From Oenanthe sinensis (taxonomy: Eukaryota > Streptophyta > Magnoliopsida > Apiales > Apiaceae), in NCBI GenBank assembly GCA_028671895.1, contig CM053806.1, positions 19,665,001-19,729,000 of the forward strand: 64,000 nucleotides of DNA, read 5' to 3'. Shown here piece by piece: positions 58,537-64,000 of the stretch. Both the position numbers and the translations under genes were made by a program. Numbering within the stretch: position 1 is the first letter of the stretch; each line of letters begins with the position of its first letter. A model generated the notes under the pieces. The model was not told the DNA's origin and ran no database searches. It saw only the letters and a list, made by a program, of their open reading frames with translations.

Positions 58537-60514
58537 GTGTATAAGGGACTGATTTGGTTACGTGTTTTATGTATTTGATGCATACATGCCTGTTTTGGTG
58601 ACTGTCATGCCATGCTACTACTTTGTCATAATCTGTTATGCCACTGCCATGCTACTGCTTTGCTACTGCCATGCCTGTTTGAGACTGCCATGCTACTGCA
58701 ATGTTATAATCTGTTATGACATGATATGTATGATTAAAAACTGTTATATGATGAGTATCTGGTTATTCGTATAATGAGTACATGGTTGATGATACTAGCA
58801 TGTTAATGATTTGCCATGAATGATTTATATGCCTTATTGCGATTTGTATATTATGCATGAGGGTCAGTTTGTATAGTGATATAAAATGGTGGACAAATTG
58901 TGTTGGACATGATTTGTTAACTAGGATATGATAAGTATGTATATGATACATGCTTCTGAACCTGCATAAGTTGCAGTGGGGGAAAAGGCCAACAGATATG
59001 ATCTGTAGTTCAGAAATTTATGATTTCTGAATAGGACTGGTCATCGAAAATAAAAAAAAATTCTGATTTCGAGCTGACCTGGCAGCTCGACCCCAGCCAG
59101 GGGCTGCCGCCCCCGGACCCCGCCCCGGGGCTGCCGCCCCCGGACCCCCGCATTATTTTTGTTGTGTACTTGAGCATGGTGCTGGTTATGGCCTTTGGAC
59201 CCCTAGATTAATGGTTTTTGGTTTTGGTTTTATAAATACGACTTGCATGTCGTTTTCTTCATTCTTGTAATTGTTTAACCTCGAATGTAACTCGAGTTTT
59301 CTTATGTAAGTACATTAGTATATGTTGTATTCAATTATTCCATGTAATGTACTTGAATATTGAAGGATGATCCAAGAAGAGGAGCAAGAACCCATGGATA
59401 CAAGAAGAATGAAGACATGTAATTGTATTTATATTTTACCACCATAGATTCACTTTGATCCTTTCATTAGCTCGAAAGGATCACATAGGAAAGGGGCCAT
59501 AACCAAGCACGTTTACATACTGCACTTTACATATTGATGTATGAATGTATGTGTAGAGTAGAAGATGCATGCTTTAATTAGATTAATGATGTATGCATGT
59601 ATTAGATACGTCACCCATGTCATGCTTGCCATGCTAAACAAGATAAAATCTTTAACGATTTAAGATTTTAAAATTAACAAACAATCATGAGATTCTTGTG
59701 TTTATAAAATATGGATTTTAAAAACACGGAATTAAATATGAATTTTTGATATCTATAACTGGGATTTTCTGACAAAAGCGAATATGCATATTCGTAAGGC
59801 TGATGGGTTTTAAGTGTGACCACTGGTATCCTCCATCTACTTGGGAAATGAACAATTTAAGATGTTAATTTGAAATATTTAGTTCAAGGAAAAATTGAGG
59901 ATCTCTTCATGATGTGATCATGATCGTCGTAAATTTTCTAAACCCCTTAACAAAATATTAAGTTTAACTCGGATGCTTTCCAATAAATGAACACTCATCG
60001 AATCCTAGATCGATTAGGGGAAAGACTGTCAGTGGCAGGGGACTCCTATCAATCCTGGTGAGATGCGACGAATATAAACGGTTATATTCGGCCGTTGTAT
60101 CATTGGGTCTAACTTAACTGAGTCGTCATAATAAGGTGAAAATAAACGGTTATATTCAACCATTATGAACTTAGAAGCATAGAGTTTGGTTAAAAGTCTA
60201 TTAGATAGATAAGATCAATCGTTGTTCACCAAACTATCCAAGAATTATATATATGATATAATTGACAAATGTTGTCCACCTAAATAATCATTTTTTAAGG
60301 ACTTCCAGTGGTTGTCTTTGGACATGACGAAATATGGATCTTGGCTCACTAGAAAGAATTATGGGATATACTTTCCAAATTAATAGTAAGGGCTATTAAT
60401 TTGATAAAAATAGTGGGAGATATATTATGAATGTATCATAATCATTTGAACATAATAAATAACTCAGACAATCTAATGTTTATTTTGTACTTTTAACATT
60501 GTAGATACCAAGTA
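58537..60514 (+). other. Untranslated leader of Copia C
   Basis: No coding recognised. Short TGCCATGCTACTGC repeats at 58600-58705. A strikingly GC-rich block at 59080-59150 has a duplicated 22-bp GGGGCTGCCGCCCCCGGACC-type unit (59100-59121 and 59127-59148) and GGCAGC/GCTGCC inversions. Confidence 0.6.
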
Positions 60515-62079
60515 ATGGCAAACAACACAAACACACTATCCGTACGATCAGTCCTTGAGAAGGATAAGCTGACAGGAGGAAACAACTTCCTAGACTGGCA
60601 GAGGAATTTGAGGATTGTCCTCAGGCAGGAGCGCAAGCTTCATGTCATTGATATTCCTCCGGCAGGTCCCCTTCCTGAGGGCGCTACTGTTGAGGAACGA
60701 GCGGCCCACACAAAGGATGAGAATGATGCAACTGATGTTGCATGTCTTATGTTGGCAACTATGATTGCTGAGCTTCAAAGACAGCATGTGCATATGGATG
60801 CATATACTATCTATGAGCACTTGCAAAGCATGTTTGCAAGCCAAACTCGTCAAGAAAGGTTCAACACGAGTAAGTCACTCTTTAATTACAAACAAGGGGC
60901 AAGTGAACCAGTTGGCCCACATGTTCTGAAGATGATTGGTTACATTGAGTATCTTGATACTTTGGGTTTCCCGATTGGTCCGGAAACTGGTATTGACCTA
61001 ATCTTGAATTCTTTGAACAATAAATTCACTCAGTTTGTTATGAACTACAATATGAATGAATTTGACAAAACACCTACTGAATTGTTGGCTATGTTGAGAA
61101 CATATGAGACCAACATGAAGACGGCTGAACCTGCTCTCATACTGATGGTGGGAAATAAAGGTAAGGCCAAAGGGAAAGGCAAGTGGAAGGGTAAGAAGAA
61201 GACAGGTTCTGATTCTACACCCAATCCAAAGTCAGGTCCTAAATAGCTTTTAAAGCCTAAAGGTGGGGTCGCTAAGGGTGAATGTCACTACTGTAAGAAA
61301 ACTGGTCACTGGAAGAGAAACTGTTAAGTTTACTTGGAGGATCTGAAGAAGAAGAGGGCTGAGAAAGCTTCTACTTCAGGTATATATGTTATAGAAGTCA
61401 ATCTGTCTATTTCTACATCTTGGGTATTGGATACTGGATGTGCTACTCACATTTGTATAAATGTGCAGGAAATGCAGAGAAGTAGGACATTGGCTAAAGG
61501 AGAAGTGGACCTACGAGTTGGCAATGGAGCAAGAGTTGCTGCTTTAGCTGTAGGAACCTATTATTTATCTTTGCCCTCAGGGCTAGTTTTAGAACTGGAG
61601 AATTGTTTTTACGTGCCTGCAATTCGCAGAAACATTATTTCTGTTTCTTGTTTGGACAAGAAAGGTTTTTCGTTTACGATAAAGAACAATTGTTGCTCTT
61701 TTGCTTTGAATGATTTAACCTATGGTGTTGCGCATTTGTTTAATGGTTTATATGTTCTTGACTTAGATAATTCTGTCTATAATATAGAAAACAAACGACT
61801 TAAAGTTAATGACTCAAATCAAACATACCTCTGGCATTGTCGTCTAGGCCATATAAATGAGAAACGCATATCCAAATTACATAAGGATGGATACTTGGAT
61901 AAGTTTGATTTTGAATCATACCAAGAATGCGAATCTTGTTTACTTGGTAAAATAACTAAAGCCCCTTTCATTGGTAAGGGTCAAAGGGCCACCGAACGTC
62001 TGGAGCTAATACATAGTGATGTATGTGGCCCAATGCGTGTGATGGCTAGAGGAGGCTACTACTACTTCATAACATTTCT
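60515..62079 (+). pseudogene. Copia C gag-protease-integrase fragment
   Basis: ATG 60515 opens a gag (DKLTGGNNFLDWQRNLRIVL; FNTSKSLFNYKQG; Lys/Gly-rich tail). TAG at 61244 and TAA at 61325 interrupt it around the zinc knuckle CHYCKKTGHWKRNC. In the same frame follow protease SWVLDTGCATHIC (DTG intact), GAG-pre-integrase YLWHCRLGHINEKRISKLHK with CESCLLGK, and the start of integrase (LELIHSDVCGPM). The frame is cut after YYFITF by element D. The normal continuation with the catalytic Asp and Glu, RT and RNase H is not in the window. Confidence 0.9.
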
Positions 62080-62934
62080 TGGTGGAGAATGAAGAATTGA
62101 AGACATCAAGTTTTACTGACAACAACATTGGCGGGAATAGTTGACATCAGCTTTTGAGACAGTATGTTTTAGTAAAACTATCAAAACTTGACAGTATACT
62201 TTTAGTGAAGCTGACAGTCTGTTTCAGGTAGTAGACTAGATAGTGAAAATATAAGGATTGATTTGGACATGTCTATCTAGTCTGTCAAGTCTATTACTGC
62301 AACTTGAGAGAAAACAAACAAAAAGATAAAGTGGTTCAAGGATTCAAAGATTTCTGCATATCTTAGAACAACTTTATCTATCAATGGAATAAAGCCAAGG
62401 ATTAAACAAGAAAAGTAAAGTTTCTATTTCAAGATTTATTCTAGGACCAAGAAAAAGTGCATTTGTAAGTGGGATATGTGTTTCAGTACAAATACATATA
62501 TCTTACAGGTACTTTTCTTTATGCAACTGAGGTAGCTTTTCTCTCAAACTTAGAAATATTAGCAAATTCATTGTTATTGTTTCTTTATAGCTGGAATTCA
62601 TTTTCAGTCAGTTGTAGCAAACTAAAAATTATAATATTATTTTTGAAATTTATGTCATAGGCTTGATTGTTGAATGTTACTGTCGTGGATTTGAATCATG
62701 ATGTGCATGAACACTTTGTGAATTTCTACTTCATGGATCAAGTTATTACATTTGAATAAGACATTAACTATTAAACTTACTATCACCTATTTATACTATG
62801 TTAAACATACTATTTCAAGTAACTATCTAAAGATACTGTCAATATACATATGATAGTACATTTTACTTAACTTATTATAAATTAAGACTAAGTAACTCTA
62901 GTTGATTACATTTTCAACACCACAATCCCTAACA
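62080..62934 (-). repeat. 3' LTR of element D
   Basis: 855 bp. On the minus strand it starts TGTTAGGGATTGTGG and ends TTCTCCACCA. A TATAAATAGG-type box lies on the minus strand near 62790. No partner in the window. Confidence 0.7.
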
Positions 62935-62948
62935 ATCTCTCCCAATTT
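62935..62948 (-). other. Element D polypurine tract
   Basis: The minus strand reads AAATTGGGAGAGAT directly before the LTR. Confidence 0.75.
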
Positions 62949-63262
62949 GTTTTTATGTAAAATAAAGATAAATTTAAAGTAAATTGAAGATGTTAACTCA
63001 ACTAAAATAATTGAAGTGTTTGTAGAGGAAAATATTCAGAGAAATTACAAGTACAATTTTTCTCAAACCACTAGTTCCTCTAGACTGAGCAAATCTTCAA
63101 TTTTAGCTTAAGCTTCCTTCCTTATTTCTTTTTAGGAGTCATCATTGCATATAGATCTTCAAGATCTTTCAGGGCTTTCTTTTCATCATCAGTTCTGGCA
63201 TAACTAGAGATATAGTCAAGAACTAACTTCACAAATTTGTAGGATAGATATCTCAAGTCTTT
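62949..63262. other. 3' non-coding region of element D
   Basis: Between the terminal ORF and the purine tract. A lysine-rich reading on the minus strand around 63110-63240 may be an eroded extension of the ORF. Confidence 0.4.
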
Positions 63263-64000
63263 TTAAGTGTAATGGTTCTCCACAGGTCCTTTGGAAATGC
63301 AGAGATATTTAATTCCAAATTGATCAGCAATGAATCTGTCCTTTGAGGATGAGAAGATTTGCTTCACCCTCATTTTATCTATCTCATCATCCTCCTGAGA
63401 TCTTGACTCAATGATTTCTCCAACCAAAGTACTCAGGTTTCTTTCAATTTCCAGTAAAGATCCTGTGGTAAGTCTGAAGATTCTTCTTAGATTTGCAGTA
63501 TTGAGGGTCTTGAAATCTACAGCCTTCACTTTAATGCTGTCAATGATGATCCTTAAAGGATGAGTGAAAACATGTGAGACATAATTAGGCTTTCTTGAGA
63601 ATTGATTATAAAACTTTGCACACTTCAAGTCAATCTCAGATTCTTTGATCTGCCTACTGATCCTGTCAATCTTCTTTTTAGTAGCTTTAACATCAGCATC
63701 AAATTTTCTCTTCTTCTCACTAACTTCCTTCTTCTTAAAATCACATATCTCCAAAGCTTTGTTTTTAAGATCAAATATCTCAAAGTTTGTTATGTTGAGC
63801 AGTTGCCTCTTGATGAGTTCTGTGATATGATTTCTCTTTCTCAGCCAATGTCCTCAGATGTTCAAAGGGGATCTCTTCAGCTGATCCACCTGTATTGTAG
63901 AATATAATTCTTTCTGGATTTCTTAGAAGACATTGTTGAGTCCTTTCATAATCTACATTCTTCTCATATTCCTTCTTCTTCTTTGACTTGATAATTCTTT
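63263..64000 (-). pseudogene. 3'-terminal coiled-coil ORF of element D (partial, frameshifted)
   Basis: A charged, probably helical protein: KKEVSEKKRKFDADVKATKK, IDRISRQIKESEIDLKCAKF, then SRKPNYVSHVFTHPL and RIIIDSIKVKAVDF, ending VENHYT at 63263. Further upstream (63820-63999) another frame reads KKKKEYEKNVDYERTQQCLL and LAEKEKSYHRTHQEATAQHN. The two connect through a frameshift near 63790-63815. The frame opens without an ATG and extends past the window. It lies where Sirevirus-type elements carry an extra 3' ORF, but it could instead be gag. No signal peptide or membrane segment seen. Confidence 0.5.

Larger units (their letters stand above)
56995..62079 (+). mobile_element. Copia retrotransposon C, 5' part
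   Basis: Plus-strand element inserted in chromovirus E. It has a 1526-bp LTR (56995-58520), a degenerate PBS, a leader of about 2 kb and gag-pol from 60515. It is interrupted inside the integrase at 62080 by element D. The remainder and the second LTR must lie beyond the window. Confidence 0.85.
62080..64000 (-). mobile_element. LTR retrotransposon D, 3' end (runs off window)
   Basis: Minus-strand element inserted in the Copia C integrase. It has a 3' LTR (62080-62934), PPT, and a 3'-terminal coding region (63263-64000). The target duplication cannot be checked because the other end is outside. Its terminus pattern (AACA then ATCTCTCCCAATTTG) resembles that of the Sirevirus-like element at 3380, which suggests Copia. 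Confidence 0.75.

Overview
This window is nuclear DNA of a flowering plant, most likely a eudicot. It is AT-rich and dominated by nested LTR retrotransposons, with MITEs in (TA)n tracts, an isolated SAUR gene, and plant-specific pseudogenes (GH3 beta-xylosidase, 3-ketoacyl-CoA synthase). There is a fragment of plastid rpl36. Nothing looks bacterial. Most long reading frames are Copia or Gypsy gag-pol pieces or artefacts of tandem repeats.

1-15.8 kb: an apparently intronless, decayed GH3 beta-xylosidase copy (1045-1555 and 14289-15800) is split by a 12.7-kb minus-strand Sirevirus-like Copia element (1556-14283). The element has 1828-bp LTRs, a 5-bp target duplication, PBS and PPT. Its LTRs are nearly identical but its coding interior is badly decayed, so it was probably mobilised in trans. 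Its LTRs carry GC-rich hairpins whose stems covary.

15.8-24 kb: a 5'-truncated Copia pol remnant (A) abuts the GH3 pseudogene. It is split by a nearly complete young Copia (B, 17550-22106, TSD ctttt), then by about 1 kb of unidentified, possibly organellar DNA. A plastid rpl36 fragment follows.

24-41.8 kb: the only relatively gene-like stretch. It holds two (TA)n-targeted inverted-repeat elements and one end of a third, Tourist- and Stowaway-like MITEs, a SAUR gene (26641-26940, minus), a KCS pseudogene (34872-35612), and a multi-exon gene of unknown family (37829-38750, minus). The putative first exon of that gene lies in a tandem duplication at 39312-40071, with a TATA box at 40086.

41.8-53.5 kb: a minus-strand, non-autonomous Gypsy (Tat/Ogre-like) element carrying only gag-protease. 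It is arranged LTR-interior-LTR-truncated interior, so gag-pro occurs twice, exactly 8164 bp apart. The complete interior holds several tandem-repeat arrays.

53.5-64 kb: a three-layer nest. A chromodomain Gypsy (E, minus) is interrupted at 56995 by a Copia (C, plus). C is interrupted at 62080 by another minus-strand LTR element (D) that runs off the window and carries a coiled-coil-like 3' ORF.

The functional genes do not form a pathway. The retroelements are linked by insertion order: GH3 retrocopy before the Sirevirus-like element; A before B; E before C before D. All positions, junctions and LTR differences were read by eye.
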